From the NCBI GenBank assembly GCA_018715595.1, contig DVLI01000026.1:191966-255965 (forward strand): a stretch of 64,000 nucleotides of DNA, read 5' to 3'. How positions within the stretch are numbered: position 1 is the first letter of the stretch; every line of letters starts with the position of its first letter. A model generated the notes under the pieces. The model had not been told where the DNA came from, made no database searches, and saw only the letters and a program-made list of their open reading frames with translations. This document shows positions 8,658-18,725 of the stretch, piece after piece. This stretch comes from Candidatus Caccoplasma merdavium (GTDB lineage Bacteria > Bacteroidota > Bacteroidia > Bacteroidales > UBA11471). The position numbers and the translations under genes are program-made.

Positions 8658-9230
8658 ATGTTTAAAGATATACTCATACGCATATATCAACTGATAACCC
8701 GACCCTCTGTTACTTGGCAAAAGATGGCAGAACAGGGAGAGGCTGCCCATGCACTTTTTTTTAACCGGTTTTTATATCCGGTAATGGGTATGGCTGCATT
8801 GTCTTGTTTTTGCCATTTAATAGGGAATGAATTCAATTCCAACAATTTGGAATATGTCCTGCGACTGGCGATTGTAGAATTTGTCAAATTCTTTATCGGA
8901 TTTTATTTCCTGGCGTTTATCCTCAAAGAAATTCAGCCTTATTTCTCGCTGAAAAAAGAAAAAGAAGTAATCGAGCGCTTTGTAGGTTCGTTATTGTCAT
9001 TGTATATGACCGTCGACATTGTCGTCAACATTTTGCCCAAAGGTTTCTCGTTTCTTGAATATGCCATACTGGCCATATTCTATGTTATTTGGACGGGAGC
9101 CAAATTTTTCCTGCATGTCGACGACTCCCGACGAAAAATTTTCACGCTCATAGTCACCATTCTTGTTTTGGTGATTCCCATTGTTGTAGAACGTATCCTT
9201 TACCTGATCATGCCGGGTATGAACCAATAA
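8658..9230 (+). CDS. Yip1-family integral membrane protein
   Basis: A 190-residue protein starting [19 protein letters not shown], the usual opening of bacterial Yip1-domain proteins (an amphipathic region followed by P-x-x-x-W). About five hydrophobic helices follow (residues about 38-57, 72-94, 112-125, 128-148, 160-184). The family is widespread in Bacteroidetes, has no established biochemical role, and sits in the inner membrane. It is 13 bp upstream of smpB, so the two are probably co-transcribed from the promoter at 8625. Function cannot be inferred from the neighbour. Confidence 0.75.
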   Translation: MFKDILIRIYQLITRPSVTWQKMAEQGEAAHALFFNRFLYPVMGMAALSCFCHLIGNEFNSNNLEYVLRLAIVEFVKFFIGFYFLAFILKEIQPYFSLKKEKEVIERFVGSLLSLYMTVDIVVNILPKGFSFLEYAILAIFYVIWTGAKFFLHVDDSRRKIFTLIVTILVLVIPIVVERILYLIMPGMNQ

Positions 9231-9243
9231 TTTATTTTTACGA

Positions 9244-9696
9244 ATGAAACTTGCACCCATCAATATAAAAAACCGTCGCGCTTCATTTGACTACGACTTG
9301 CTCGACACCTACACGGCGGGTATCGTTCTCACCGGAACTGAAATAAAATCGATACGCCTGGGTAAAGCGGGGCTTTCCGACACGTTCTGCTTTTTCAACA
9401 ATGGAGAATTGTGGGTAAAGAACATGTATATTGCCGAATATTTTTATGGCACCTACAACAACCACTCAACACGTCGTGATCGCAAATTACTGCTGACACA
9501 CAAAGAGTTGGATAAAATGCAGAAAATCTCAAAAGAGTCGGGATTTTCGATTATTCCCACCCGGTTGTTCATTAATGACCGAGGTTTGGCCAAGTTGGTC
9601 GTAGCCGTAGCCAAAGGCAAAAAAATCTATGATAAGCGCGAATCCATAAAAGAACGTGAAGACAAACGCCAAATCGACCGGGCATTCAAACGCTAA
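9244..9696 (+). CDS. smpB: SsrA-binding protein SmpB
   Basis: A 150-residue protein with all SmpB hallmarks: the N-terminal [18 protein letters not shown] and [19 protein letters not shown] segments of the OB-fold, and a lysine/arginine-rich C-terminal tail ([18 protein letters not shown]) that folds in the decoding centre. SmpB binds tmRNA and delivers it to stalled ribosomes for trans-translation. No tmRNA gene was seen nearby. Its stop codon overlaps by 4 bp the stop of the convergent methyltransferase gene, so there is no room for a terminator between them. Confidence 0.96.
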   Translation: MKLAPINIKNRRASFDYDLLDTYTAGIVLTGTEIKSIRLGKAGLSDTFCFFNNGELWVKNMYIAEYFYGTYNNHSTRRDRKLLLTHKELDKMQKISKESGFSIIPTRLFINDRGLAKLVVAVAKGKKIYDKRESIKEREDKRQIDRAFKR

Positions 9697-10892
9697 AACG
9701 GCATCTTTTTCTTGCAATAAATCATTGTCTTTCTGCCATTTATCGTCGTTGCAAAAAGATAGATGTCTCCACCGTCCTTGATAGCGCCAAGTCGACGCAC
9801 TTCTTCCGCAGCAAGGGGGAAGTTGCGTATCGAAACGTTGGCTTGCGGGTATCGGCTCGCCAAACGCTTCAAAATCTGCTTCGAAAAAGGGACTACCTCT
9901 ATAATCTCGAATATCCGTCCGGGAAAATCGGCCAGATAACGATCTGCGGTATAAAGATGGGTGTTCACAGCCAACTTATCAAGTCCATACTTCACCGCGA
10001 CCGACTTAAATGCACCGGCCTTCATTATGGCACTGTTGGGCTCATACAGATAGGTTTTCAACTCAGCATCGGGAGAGGAGGGGAGAAGAGCTTCTTCTTC
10101 AAGAGAAAAAGTGAACGTTTGCCAATCTCTTTCTGTCGTTTCATGGGCACAATATATTTGCGGAATTCCTTGATAATAAGGTTCAAACAAGAAAAGAATT
10201 TCTTTACATTCGTTCCTTACCGCCACCACATGAATCTGAGATATGTGAGAGAAATCTCTGATTGTCTGTGTTATATCAAGCATAGGCGAAGCTTTGAGCA
10301 GGAGAGCGGCATGCTCAGCAAAGACAATAGGAAGTATCTCTGCAACAGACGGTTCACAATCCGCCAAGTTATAGAGGCGTTTATTCCCGACACCACGACG
10401 AGCCGGGTCGATATAGTAAAGGGCGTGAGGAGTGTGCGGTTGCGACAAATAGTCCCGGCAATCGATATTCCGTACTTCAATATTCTTTTGCCGTAGTACC
10501 TCAAAATTGTGCCGGGCGACATCGCAATAATGGGGAAAACGTTCAATATATGTGAGTCGCGACGCAACAGCAGCCAAATAATATGAGTCAATACCCAAGC
10601 CACCCGTGAGATCACATATCGTGTCGAAACGTCCCGAAACCAAATGTTGCTTATAAATCGCCGTGTCTTCGGACGAACACTGTTCGGCAGATAATACCGA
10701 AGGAAAAAGTAAAGTTTCGTTTTGGAAAAACAGAGGCAATTTACGGTCCACTTTCTTTCGAACTTCTATTTGATCAATAGCCCAATCAAGCTGTTCGTCG
10801 TGTCGACCGGCATACTTCAATCGAAGCCGATGAACATCATCATCTTGATGCTCCTTCACAAAACGCCAAAATTCCTCGGAAAACTTTTCCAT
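9693..10892 (-). CDS. THUMP-like-domain SAM-dependent methyltransferase
   Basis: A 399-residue protein. The central part is a class I methyltransferase: motif [16 protein letters not shown] near residue 95, then [16 protein letters not shown], and the catalytic-type motif YYIDPARR (residues about 160-167), which resembles the D/N-P-A-R motif of RNA methyltransferases. The C-terminal third corresponds to the THUMP-like domain found in this Bacteroidetes family. An RNA substrate is likely from the family, but the target is unknown. It is convergent with smpB and overlaps its stop codon. A promoter-like TATCTTTG lies about 140 bp upstream. Confidence 0.8.
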   Translation of the reverse strand: MEKFSEEFWRFVKEHQDDDVHRLRLKYAGRHDEQLDWAIDQIEVRKKVDRKLPLFFQNETLLFPSVLSAEQCSSEDTAIYKQHLVSGRFDTICDLTGGLGIDSYYLAAVASRLTYIERFPHYCDVARHNFEVLRQKNIEVRNIDCRDYLSQPHTPHALYYIDPARRGVGNKRLYNLADCEPSVAEILPIVFAEHAALLLKASPMLDITQTIRDFSHISQIHVVAVRNECKEILFLFEPYYQGIPQIYCAHETTERDWQTFTFSLEEEALLPSSPDAELKTYLYEPNSAIMKAGAFKSVAVKYGLDKLAVNTHLYTADRYLADFPGRIFEIIEVVPFSKQILKRLASRYPQANVSIRNFPLAAEEVRRLGAIKDGGDIYLFATTINGRKTMIYCKKKMPF

Positions 10893-11033
10893 CTTTATCC
10901 TTCGACTAATGTTATTTTGTTAATTCTCTATATGCTTTTATATATTTCTCAATCGCGCCACATCACAGTTCGTCAGTTCCTTATAACGACGCACAACCAT
11001 ATTATCCGTACGGAGTTTCCATCCTTACATGTG

Positions 11034-11041
11034 CAAAGATA
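11034..11041 (-). promoter_or_regulatory. Promoter -7 element for the methyltransferase gene
   Basis: The minus strand reads TATCTTTG, a full match to TAnnTTTG, with a TTG 22 bp upstream. It predicts a leader of about 135 nt. The rest of the 312-bp gap 10893-11204 holds the DedA terminator at 11121-11158 and a second AT-rich imperfect hairpin (11173-11206) at the end of the DedA gene; no gene is visible in it. Confidence 0.5.
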
Positions 11042-11120
11042 AAGCTATTCGGTGTAAAACATGCAACATCACACCTTATTGTCTCCATGTATATTTGTCC
11101 CATAATCTATATTATGTTAA

Positions 11121-11158
11121 GTAAAAAAACATAGGGAATACATTAACATATTCCCTAT
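11121..11158 (-). terminator. Rho-independent terminator of the DedA gene
   Basis: Perfect 10-bp stem (11131-11140 with 11149-11158, arms ATAGGGAATA / TATTCCCTAT) with an 8-base loop. On the minus strand it is followed after one base by a run of seven T (11123-11129). It is placed 47 bp after the dedA-like stop codon. Confidence 0.85.
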
Positions 11159-11204
11159 CACTTGATTACCAAAAAAGCATATCATAAGAATGAACCTTAT
11201 GCTT

Positions 11205-11855
11205 TTACGCCTCCTTGTTATTGTTCTTCATTTTGGCACGGAGCACTTCTATAATAGCCGGCAACAATGAGACGAAAATAATGGCGACAATCAACACCTT
11301 CAAGTTCTGTTGAACAAACGGGAGATCTCCGAAAAAATAACCGACATAACAAAACAATGCAACCCACAAGGCTCCACCAATAATATTGAATGCAATAAAA
11401 TAGTAATAATGCATCTTACCCATGCCGGCCACAAAAGGTGCAAATGTCCGCACGATGGGCACAAAACGGGCTATGATGATGGTCTTTCCTCCATATTTCT
11501 TGTAAAACTCATGTGTTTTGTCAAGATATTGCTGCTTGAATATCTTTGAATTGGGATTGCGGAACAATTTCGCACCCAGAAAACGGCCTATTTCATAATT
11601 ACAGGAATCCCCCAATACGGCAGCTGCAAAAACGACAAGGGCAAGGATATGAACATTGAGCGGCATATCCGGTTGAGCGGCAATAGCTCCTGCAACAAAC
11701 AGCAAAGAATCGCCCGGCAAAAATGGGGTTACAACCAAACCTGTTTCACAGAAAATAATCAAAAACAGTATGGCATACGTCCATGTGTGGTAATCTCTCA
11801 CGATTTCCACCATATATCTGTCGATGTGCAGGACAAAGTCTAATATAAATTCCAT
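11205..11855 (-). CDS. DedA-family (VTT/SNARE-associated domain) membrane protein
   Basis: A 216-residue protein if started at the ATG at 11855, where [15 protein letters not shown] matches usual DedA N-termini; the frame stays open 57 bp further upstream but gives an atypical extension. It has the DedA signatures F-x-P-G-D ([16 protein letters not shown]), the G-R/Y-x-x-G segment ([12 protein letters not shown]) and the re-entrant-loop motif [19 protein letters not shown]. DedA proteins are inner-membrane lipid-carrier or phospholipid scramblase/flippase candidates; some recycle undecaprenyl phosphate. A terminator directly follows the gene. Confidence 0.9.
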   Translation of the reverse strand: MEFILDFVLHIDRYMVEIVRDYHTWTYAILFLIIFCETGLVVTPFLPGDSLLFVAGAIAAQPDMPLNVHILALVVFAAAVLGDSCNYEIGRFLGAKLFRNPNSKIFKQQYLDKTHEFYKKYGGKTIIIARFVPIVRTFAPFVAGMGKMHYYYFIAFNIIGGALWVALFCYVGYFFGDLPFVQQNLKVLIVAIIFVSLLPAIIEVLRAKMKNNNKEA

Positions 11856-11950
11856 TTCAATTTCTTTAATAGCAATAAATAAAGACACACAGCTTATTAG
11901 ACATTTCGCCATGTGCCTTTATTTCAATTATTCAAGTTTAGGGTTTCAGA

Positions 11951-13183
11951 TCATTTACCTTCAAGAGATTTCAGTTTATCCTCCATTCCAAGTGTATAGT
12001 ATATACCTTTCAAGGCAAATACGCAATCGGCATTTGTCGGGTCGATTGAGTAAGCCTTTTCGTAATAAGGCAATGCTTTGCGATAAAGCGGGAAAATACG
12101 CTCTTCACGGGCTTTTAGATATGCCTTGTCATCTTTGATCTTGTTTATCTCTTGACTTTCCTCATAGGCTTTATTATAATAGATACGGCCCATTTCGCTC
12201 CACACATCAGCCAACTGCGGGTTGATTTCAAGAGCTTTCTCAAAACAAGCTATGGCTTCGGCTTCATTAGAAATCTCCTCATAGAGACGGCCTTTTACCT
12301 TATAGTATTCGGCACGCGGATTGGCGGCGATAGCTTTGTCGAGATATGCAATAGCCTCATTTATCTGATTCTTTGCAATGTATATGTTAATCATCTGCAA
12401 CAAAAAGTTCTCAGTATCTTTGTTGATACCCAAGCGTTCAACAGCTTCTTGCGAGATGGCAAACATGTTGGCACTGTCTTTCTGATTTGTATACAACTCA
12501 TTCAAACATTGGTAAATAGTCATTACATCATAGTCACTTTCCTTGGCGCGGTTGAGAGCCGGAATTGCCAATTCATAGTCTTTTGAGATGTAAGCAGCCA
12601 ATGCAGCATAATAACGGCCGAAAATATAGGTGCTATCTACGGTACCCGACTCTTCGAGCTGTTTCTGTCGGGCTTCGCTGATACCATATTTCTCAGGAAT
12701 AAGCAGATAGGTATTCCACATTTCATAGGCTTTCTTATAATCCTGGTTCTTATAGGAAATGACAGCTGCGTCCCAGAAACTCAGATGGCGTTCATGAATA
12801 CGCTCGATTATCCTCTTGGAGTATTTGGGTGAAACTTTACCCTTTGCATTGGGCAGCGAGTCGAGATAGAGAGCTTGTTGGAGGAAAGCATACTCGTCTT
12901 CCAAGGCTTTATACATCGAGGCATCGTCAAACGACTGGTTGGTCACCCTTTTTTTGTCATTTTCAAGGAAAATGGCATCTTCTACCTCGGCCGATACCCA
13001 CCAAGTGCGGGCATCATTTTGCGTCTCAGGATTTTCTCTTGCCTCTTTGACCAACTGACGAGCTTCTTCATAATTGGGCTTTTCTTGTTTGAGTTCGTTA
13101 TTTGCCCGCGAAACATTTTTTTTCTGGGCAAACGCCGTACCGCCAACCAAGCAAAGTACAGCGAATAGAAAAATCTTTTTCAT
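11951..13183 (-). CDS. Exported tetratricopeptide-repeat protein
   Basis: A 410-residue protein from the ATG at 13183, where MKKIFLFAVLCLVGGTAFA is a clear signal peptide. The longer open frame would run into gyrA and hide the signal. The mature part contains several TPR-like helix pairs, most clearly at about residues 265-400 (e.g. NEAIAYLDKAIAANPRAEYY, EAIACFEKALEINPQLADVW, ALPYYEKAYSIDPTNADCVF). It probably acts as a periplasmic protein-interaction scaffold; no enzyme domain is seen. It starts 25 bp after the gyrA stop on the same strand and may be co-transcribed with gyrA. A specific role is not recognised. Confidence 0.8.
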   Translation of the reverse strand: MKKIFLFAVLCLVGGTAFAQKKNVSRANNELKQEKPNYEEARQLVKEARENPETQNDARTWWVSAEVEDAIFLENDKKRVTNQSFDDASMYKALEDEYAFLQQALYLDSLPNAKGKVSPKYSKRIIERIHERHLSFWDAAVISYKNQDYKKAYEMWNTYLLIPEKYGISEARQKQLEESGTVDSTYIFGRYYAALAAYISKDYELAIPALNRAKESDYDVMTIYQCLNELYTNQKDSANMFAISQEAVERLGINKDTENFLLQMINIYIAKNQINEAIAYLDKAIAANPRAEYYKVKGRLYEEISNEAEAIACFEKALEINPQLADVWSEMGRIYYNKAYEESQEINKIKDDKAYLKAREERIFPLYRKALPYYEKAYSIDPTNADCVFALKGIYYTLGMEDKLKSLEGK

Positions 13184-13208
13184 CTTTCTGAATTTTAGGT
13201 TCGAGTTT

Positions 13209-15746
13209 TTATTGTATTTCATTTTCTGATTCAGGTGTTGTATCTCCGATCTCATTTATCGGGGTATCGGCCGATTCGGGCATTTCGTCCGTCGTATCGG
13301 AAGCGACCTTGCATACCGAAGCAATTTCGTCGTTTCGTTTTTCGAGATTGATGAGGCGAACACCCTGTGTGGCACGCCCCATCACCCGAATATCGGCGAC
13401 TTTGATGCGCAACGTGATTCCCGACTTGTTGATAATCACCAAATCATTCTCATCGGTTACATTTTTGATGGCTACCAATTTGCCTGTTTTCGGAGTGATA
13501 TTCAATGTCTTAACGCCCTTTCCGCCTCGGTTGGTGATGCGATAGTCCTCTATTTCCGAGCGTTTACCATAACCTTGCTCCGACACGACCATGATAGTTT
13601 CGGTTTCGGGATCGTTCACACAAATCATTCCTACCACTTCGTCGTTGACATTCTCGTCGAGAGTCATACCTTTCACACCGGTTGCCGTACGCCCCATTTC
13701 ACGCACAGTCGTTTCGTGGAAACGAATGGCGCGACCTTCGCGATTGGCCATGATGATTTCGCTGTTTCCGGTCGTCAGACGCACTTGTATCACCTGGTCA
13801 TCTTCGCGAATGGTAATGGCATTCACACCATTGGTCCGCGGGCGTGAATATGCTTCGAGGCGAGTCTTCTTTATCACGCCTTTTTTGGTACAGAAAATCA
13901 GATTGTGTGTCAAGTTGTATTCCGGGTCTTGTAATTTCTTCACCCGAATAAATGCATTGACCTTATCATCGGCATCGATGTTGAGCAAATTCTGTATCGC
14001 TCTGCCTTTTGAGTTCTTCGCCCCTTCGGGAATTTCATACACTTTAAGCCAGAAACATTTTCCTTTTTGGGTAAAGAACAACATGTAATTGTGCATCGAG
14101 GCCGGATAGATGTATTCGATGAAGTCTTCATCTCGCGTATCACTGCCTTTGGCTCCTACTCCGCCCCGATTTTGGGCACGGAACTCCGATAGCGGCGTAC
14201 GCTTGATATATCCGAGGTGCGAAATGGTAATAATCATTTCGTCATCAGCATAAAAATCTTCGGCATTGAACTCCTCCGAGGAATATATGATTTGCGTCTT
14301 ACGCTCATCACCATATTTATCTCTGATTTCGATGAGCTCATCTTTGATAACTTGCACACAAACAGCATCTTCCGAAAGTATTTTGTGGAAGAAATCGATT
14401 TGTCTCATGAGAGCATCATACTCCTCATGCAACTTGTCTTGCATGAGACCCGTGATTTGACGCAAACGCATATCGACAATGGCCGATGCCTGTATTTCCG
14501 AGAGCGAGAAACGCTCCATCAAACGAGTGCGAGCGACCTCAGGTGTTTGAGACGTTTTTATGATTTGTACAATCTCATCGATATGGTCGCAGGCAATTAT
14601 AAGACCTTCGAGAATATGGGCTCTCTCTTCGGCCTTTCTCAACTCATAACGGGTGCGGCGTATAACCACCTCATGACGATGGTTATAGAACTCCTCGATA
14701 AGCTGTTTCAGGTTGAGCGTGACGGGACGGCCTTTGAGCAATGCGATGTTGTTTACACTGAACGACGACTGCAATGCGGTGAGTTTATACAATTTGTTGA
14801 GAACGACACTCGAATTGGCGTCTTTCTTGATGTCTACCACAATGCGCATGCCCGAACGGTCGGATTCATCATTGACATTGGATATGCCATCGATGCGCTT
14901 ATCGACAACAAGTTCTGCAATACTTTTGATAAGGTCGGCCTTATTTACGCCATAGGGGATTTCCGATATGATGATCTTTTCTCGGTTTCCTTCGGTTTCA
15001 ATCTCGGCCTTGGCGCGAATGACAATGCGTCCGCGGCCGGTCTCATAGGCTTCCTTGACACCATTATATCCATATATATAGCCTCCGGTCGGGAAGTCTG
15101 GCGCTTTGATATGCTGCATCAACTCCTCGATGGTAATATCGCGGTTGTCGATAAAAGCGATTATCGCATTGATGGTTTCGGTAAGGTTGTGAGGCGGCAT
15201 ATTGGTAGCCATACCCACGGCAATACCCGATGCGCCGTTTACCAGCAGGTTGGGAATGCGGGTCGGCAATACCACGGGCTCATCGAGGGTGTCGTCGAAG
15301 TTTTTCTGAAAATCGACAGTCTCCTTGTCGATGTCACGCAACATTTCTTCGGCAATGCGCGAGAGACGGGCTTCGGTATAACGCATGGCAGCAGGGCTGT
15401 CGCCGTCGATAGAGCCATAGTTTCCCTGGCCGTCGACAAGCGGATAGCGCAACGACCAATCTTGTCCCATGCGCACCATGGCAAAATAGACCGACGAGTC
15501 TCCGTGCGGGTGATACTTACCCAACACTTCACCCACGATTCTTGCCGATTTTTTATAAGGTTTATTCGATGTATTTCCCAGTTCATTCATACCGAAAAGA
15601 ACCCGACGATGCACGGGTTTGAATCCGTCCCGGACATCAGGCAATGCCCTTGCCACAATGACCGACATCGAATAATCGATGTAGGATTGTTTCATCTCTT
15701 TTTCGATATCAATTTTCAAAATTCTATCATCTTGTTCTGTCGCCAT
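13209..15746 (-). CDS. gyrA: DNA gyrase subunit A
   Basis: An 845-residue GyrA with the breakage-reunion domain (residues about 10-500) and the C-terminal beta-pinwheel. The active-site tyrosine is Tyr123 in [11 protein letters not shown] GyrA-box-like motif [10 protein letters not shown] near residue 530 marks it as gyrase rather than ParC. Together with GyrB it introduces negative supercoils. In the quinolone-resistance region ([10 protein letters not shown], residues 81-90) the key serine (Ser84) is present, while the position equivalent to E. coli Asp87 is Phe88. The last 35 residues are acidic and Ser/Thr-rich. It is divergent from clpC across a 305-bp promoter region and followed by the TPR gene. 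Confidence 0.97.
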   Translation of the reverse strand: MATEQDDRILKIDIEKEMKQSYIDYSMSVIVARALPDVRDGFKPVHRRVLFGMNELGNTSNKPYKKSARIVGEVLGKYHPHGDSSVYFAMVRMGQDWSLRYPLVDGQGNYGSIDGDSPAAMRYTEARLSRIAEEMLRDIDKETVDFQKNFDDTLDEPVVLPTRIPNLLVNGASGIAVGMATNMPPHNLTETINAIIAFIDNRDITIEELMQHIKAPDFPTGGYIYGYNGVKEAYETGRGRIVIRAKAEIETEGNREKIIISEIPYGVNKADLIKSIAELVVDKRIDGISNVNDESDRSGMRIVVDIKKDANSSVVLNKLYKLTALQSSFSVNNIALLKGRPVTLNLKQLIEEFYNHRHEVVIRRTRYELRKAEERAHILEGLIIACDHIDEIVQIIKTSQTPEVARTRLMERFSLSEIQASAIVDMRLRQITGLMQDKLHEEYDALMRQIDFFHKILSEDAVCVQVIKDELIEIRDKYGDERKTQIIYSSEEFNAEDFYADDEMIITISHLGYIKRTPLSEFRAQNRGGVGAKGSDTRDEDFIEYIYPASMHNYMLFFTQKGKCFWLKVYEIPEGAKNSKGRAIQNLLNIDADDKVNAFIRVKKLQDPEYNLTHNLIFCTKKGVIKKTRLEAYSRPRTNGVNAITIREDDQVIQVRLTTGNSEIIMANREGRAIRFHETTVREMGRTATGVKGMTLDENVNDEVVGMICVNDPETETIMVVSEQGYGKRSEIEDYRITNRGGKGVKTLNITPKTGKLVAIKNVTDENDLVIINKSGITLRIKVADIRVMGRATQGVRLINLEKRNDEIASVCKVASDTTDEMPESADTPINEIGDTTPESENEIQ

Positions 15747-15789
15747 GTATTCGAATTTTTATCTTTTTTGAGTGATGTAAAAAACAGCA

Positions 15790-15797
15790 CTAAGATA
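15790..15797 (-). promoter_or_regulatory. Possible gyrA promoter -7 element
   Basis: The minus strand reads TATCTTAG, one mismatch from TAnnTTTG, 43 bp before the gyrA start codon. No clear -33 box. The 305-bp divergent region 15747-16051 otherwise holds the clpC promoter and no visible gene. Confidence 0.3.
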
Positions 15798-16014
15798 CAA
15801 CTTTCTTCCCGATTAGAAAAATTTTTCACTCATAAAAACTTTTTCTCCCACTTTGCCCAACTTCTGTTAACAAGATTTTTCAAAACGGGTCTTTCCCCAC
15901 CCCATTTCCATCTGTCAAAACGGCAGGAAGAAGGCGGCACGACCCATCGTTCTGCAAATCGGCACACAATTTGCAGGGAAAGAATAAGATTGCTTATATA
16001 CGCGCCGAAAGTTG

Positions 16015-16022
16015 TATATTTG
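16015..16022 (+). promoter_or_regulatory. Promoter -7 element for clpC
   Basis: TATATTTG matches TAnnTTTG, with a TTG at 15990-15992 (22-bp spacer). It lies 29 bp before the clpC ATG. No CIRCE-type or other heat-shock operator was recognised. Confidence 0.6.
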
Positions 16023-16051
16023 CAGCGGCTAAAACATAAATAACCGATTTT

Positions 16052-18616
16052 ATGGAAAGAAACTTTTCACAACGAGTGCGTAATGTCTTGGGATACAGCC
16101 GGGAAGAAGCTGAACGCCTGCACACCCCCATTATCGGACCTGAACACTTGTTGTTAGGCATACTGAGAGACGGCACCGGCAAGGCCGTCGAGGCATTGCG
16201 TTACTTGGGCATACAACCCGAGCGATTGAAAACTGCCGTCGAGGAATTGCTCCTCTCTCACCCCTGCGACACTCCGGCCGAAGCCTCCCCTTCGCAAGAA
16301 ACCGCCGTAGCCAAAAGCACCGATAAAATACTGAAAATGAGTTTGCTCGAATCGAGGCTGTTAAAAAACCCCATCACCGACACCGAGCATCTTTTACTGG
16401 CCATATTGCGTGACCCGTCCTCGATTGCATGTCAGGCATTAAATGCCCAAGAAATATCCTATCAGAGCGTGCTGGATTATGTAAAGACAGGCACCTCCCG
16501 TCCGGCCGACAGTTACGACAACCAGGCCGACAGCGCGACTCCTTCGATGGGGCCCGAGTTTGCGGACGAAGACGACGATGAAGTCGAAAACGACGGTCCG
16601 TTCTCCAAGAAAAAAGAGAACAAGACCTCGACCATGCAAGCCAAGGACAGCGGCAGCAACACGCCCGTGCTCGACAACTTCGGCATCGACATGACAAAAG
16701 CCGCCGAAGAAAACCGGCTCGACCCGGTCGTTGGCAGAGAAAAGGAAATCGAGCGGTTGGCTCAGATACTCAGCCGTCGTAAAAAGAATAATCCGGTTCT
16801 CATCGGAGACCCCGGCGTCGGCAAGTCGGCCATCGTTGAAGGCTTGGCCCTGCGCATCGTGCAAAGGAAAGTGTCACGGGTCTTGTTCGACAAGCGGGTT
16901 GTTTCCCTCGACATGGCGTCGATTGTAGCCGGCACCAAATACCGGGGGCAATTTGAAGAACGCATCAAAGCCATACTCAACGAATTGGCCAAGAACCCCA
17001 ATATCATTCTCTTTATCGACGAGATACACACCATCGTGGGAGCCGGTGGCGCTACCGGCACACTCGATGCCGCCAACATGTTGAAACCGGCCCTGGCCCG
17101 TGGAGAGATACAATGCGTCGGAGCCACGACCCTCGACGAATACCGCAAGAGCATCGAAAAAGACGGAGCCCTCGAACGCCGGTTCCAAAAAATCATGGTT
17201 GCCCCCACATCGCCCGATGAGACGTTGCAGATATTGAAAAACATCAAGGAGCGATATGAAGACCACCACAACGTCACCTACACTCCCGAAGCCCTTGAAG
17301 CCTGCGTAAAACTCACCGAGCGATACATCAGCGACCGGAACTTCCCCGATAAAGCCATCGATGCCCTCGACGAAGCCGGTTCGCGAGTGCACATCGCCCA
17401 CATCGTAGTGCCCCGCCGCATCGAAGAACTCGAAGGGCAAATTGAAGATACCCGCAAAGAGAAAATCGAGGCCGTGAAATCTCAGAACTTCGAGCTGGCC
17501 GCCAATTTCAGGGACAAAGAGAAATCGTTGATGAACGAGCTCGAAGAGGAAAAACGTCGCTGGGAGGAGTCGTCACAAGAACAACGCGAAGTTGTCGACG
17601 CCGAAGAAATCGCCGCGACAGTGGCCTTGATGTCGGGCGTTCCCGTACAACGTGTCGCCGCGTCGGAAAGCAAAAAGCTCTTGGAGATGGGCAACGAACT
17701 CAAAAACATCATCATCGGGCAAGACTCGGCCGTCGACAAAATCGTAAAAGCCATACGCCGCAACAGGGTCGGGCTGAAAGACCCCAACCGACCCATCGGC
17801 ACCTTCATGTTCTTAGGCCCGACAGGTGTCGGAAAAACCTATTTGGCCAAGAAACTGGCCGAATACCTGTTCGACTCGCCCGATGCCCTCATACGGGTCG
17901 ACATGAGCGAATACATGGAAAAATTCACCGTGTCACGGTTGGTCGGTGCACCTCCGGGATATGTGGGATATGAAGAGGGCGGACAACTGACCGAAAAGGT
18001 GCGCCGCAAACCCTACTCGGTCGTACTGCTCGATGAGCTCGAAAAAGCTCACCCCGATGTCTTCAACCTCTTGCTGCAAATCATGGACGAAGGTCATATT
18101 ACCGACAGCCTGGGTCGCAAAGTCGACTTTAAGAATACCATCATCATCATGACCTCCAACGTGGGAACCCGCCAACTCAAAGATTTCGGACGCGGTATCG
18201 GATTCGACACCGGTGCGGTAAGCGACAAAGAACTCTCCCGGTCGGTTATTCAAAAATCGCTCAACAAGGCATTTTCGCCCGAGTTCCTGAACCGTATCGA
18301 CGACATCATTACATTCGACCAGCTCAACAAGGAGTCGATATTCCGCATCATCGACATCGAGCTCAAAGGATTCTATGACCGCATCGCCGCCTTGGGATAC
18401 CACATCGAGCTCTCCGATGCAGCCAAAAACTTTGTCGCAGAGAAAGGATATGACATACAATTCGGTGCCCGACCGTTGAAACGAGCCATACAAAACCATC
18501 TCGAAGACGAGGTCGCCGAAATCATACTCCGCAGCGAAAACAAAAACGGCGGCACCATCAGTCTCGACTATGACGCCGAGCAGAAAAAAATCGTTGCCAC
18601 ACTGCAAGAAAACTAA
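16052..18616 (+). CDS. clpC: ClpC-type AAA+ unfoldase (Clp protease ATP-binding subunit)
   Basis: An 854-residue protein with two Clp N-terminal repeats (residues about 1-150; [20 protein letters not shown] and a second [12 protein letters not shown]), a first AAA+ module with Walker A at 252-259 (GDPGVGKS) and DEIH Walker B, a UVR-like middle segment ([16 protein letters not shown]), and a second AAA+ module with Walker A at 589-596 (GPTGVGKT) and the C-terminal D2-small domain. The UVR-type middle domain points to ClpC rather than ClpB. It unfolds substrates for ClpP in the cytoplasm. A terminator with a UUCG loop follows, so htpG is probably transcribed separately. Confidence 0.94.
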   Translation: MERNFSQRVRNVLGYSREEAERLHTPIIGPEHLLLGILRDGTGKAVEALRYLGIQPERLKTAVEELLLSHPCDTPAEASPSQETAVAKSTDKILKMSLLESRLLKNPITDTEHLLLAILRDPSSIACQALNAQEISYQSVLDYVKTGTSRPADSYDNQADSATPSMGPEFADEDDDEVENDGPFSKKKENKTSTMQAKDSGSNTPVLDNFGIDMTKAAEENRLDPVVGREKEIERLAQILSRRKKNNPVLIGDPGVGKSAIVEGLALRIVQRKVSRVLFDKRVVSLDMASIVAGTKYRGQFEERIKAILNELAKNPNIILFIDEIHTIVGAGGATGTLDAANMLKPALARGEIQCVGATTLDEYRKSIEKDGALERRFQKIMVAPTSPDETLQILKNIKERYEDHHNVTYTPEALEACVKLTERYISDRNFPDKAIDALDEAGSRVHIAHIVVPRRIEELEGQIEDTRKEKIEAVKSQNFELAANFRDKEKSLMNELEEEKRRWEESSQEQREVVDAEEIAATVALMSGVPVQRVAASESKKLLEMGNELKNIIIGQDSAVDKIVKAIRRNRVGLKDPNRPIGTFMFLGPTGVGKTYLAKKLAEYLFDSPDALIRVDMSEYMEKFTVSRLVGAPPGYVGYEEGGQLTEKVRRKPYSVVLLDELEKAHPDVFNLLLQIMDEGHITDSLGRKVDFKNTIIIMTSNVGTRQLKDFGRGIGFDTGAVSDKELSRSVIQKSLNKAFSPEFLNRIDDIITFDQLNKESIFRIIDIELKGFYDRIAALGYHIELSDAAKNFVAEKGYDIQFGARPLKRAIQNHLEDEVAEIILRSENKNGGTISLDYDAEQKKIVATLQEN

Positions 18617-18653
18617 AAAGCGGCTGACAAAACAAGCCGATAAACAAGTCAAA

Positions 18654-18684
18654 ATGTCAGACCTTCGGGTTTGGCATTTTTTTT
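18654..18684 (+). terminator. Terminator with UUCG tetraloop after clpC
   Basis: A 10-bp stem (18654-18663 with 18668-18677, two G-U pairs) closed by the loop TTCG and followed by eight T. It lies 38 bp after the clpC stop and 42 bp before the htpG start. Confidence 0.85.
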
Positions 18685-18725
18685 GTTTTCACCCCGGCAG
18701 AACATAACAAATAAACATAAAAACC

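Noticed and set aside
14217..16043. A 608-codon plus-strand open frame opposite gyrA
   Set aside because: It is antisense to a certain gyrA, crosses the divergent promoter region, and has no recognisable domain; long antisense frames arise here from codon bias.
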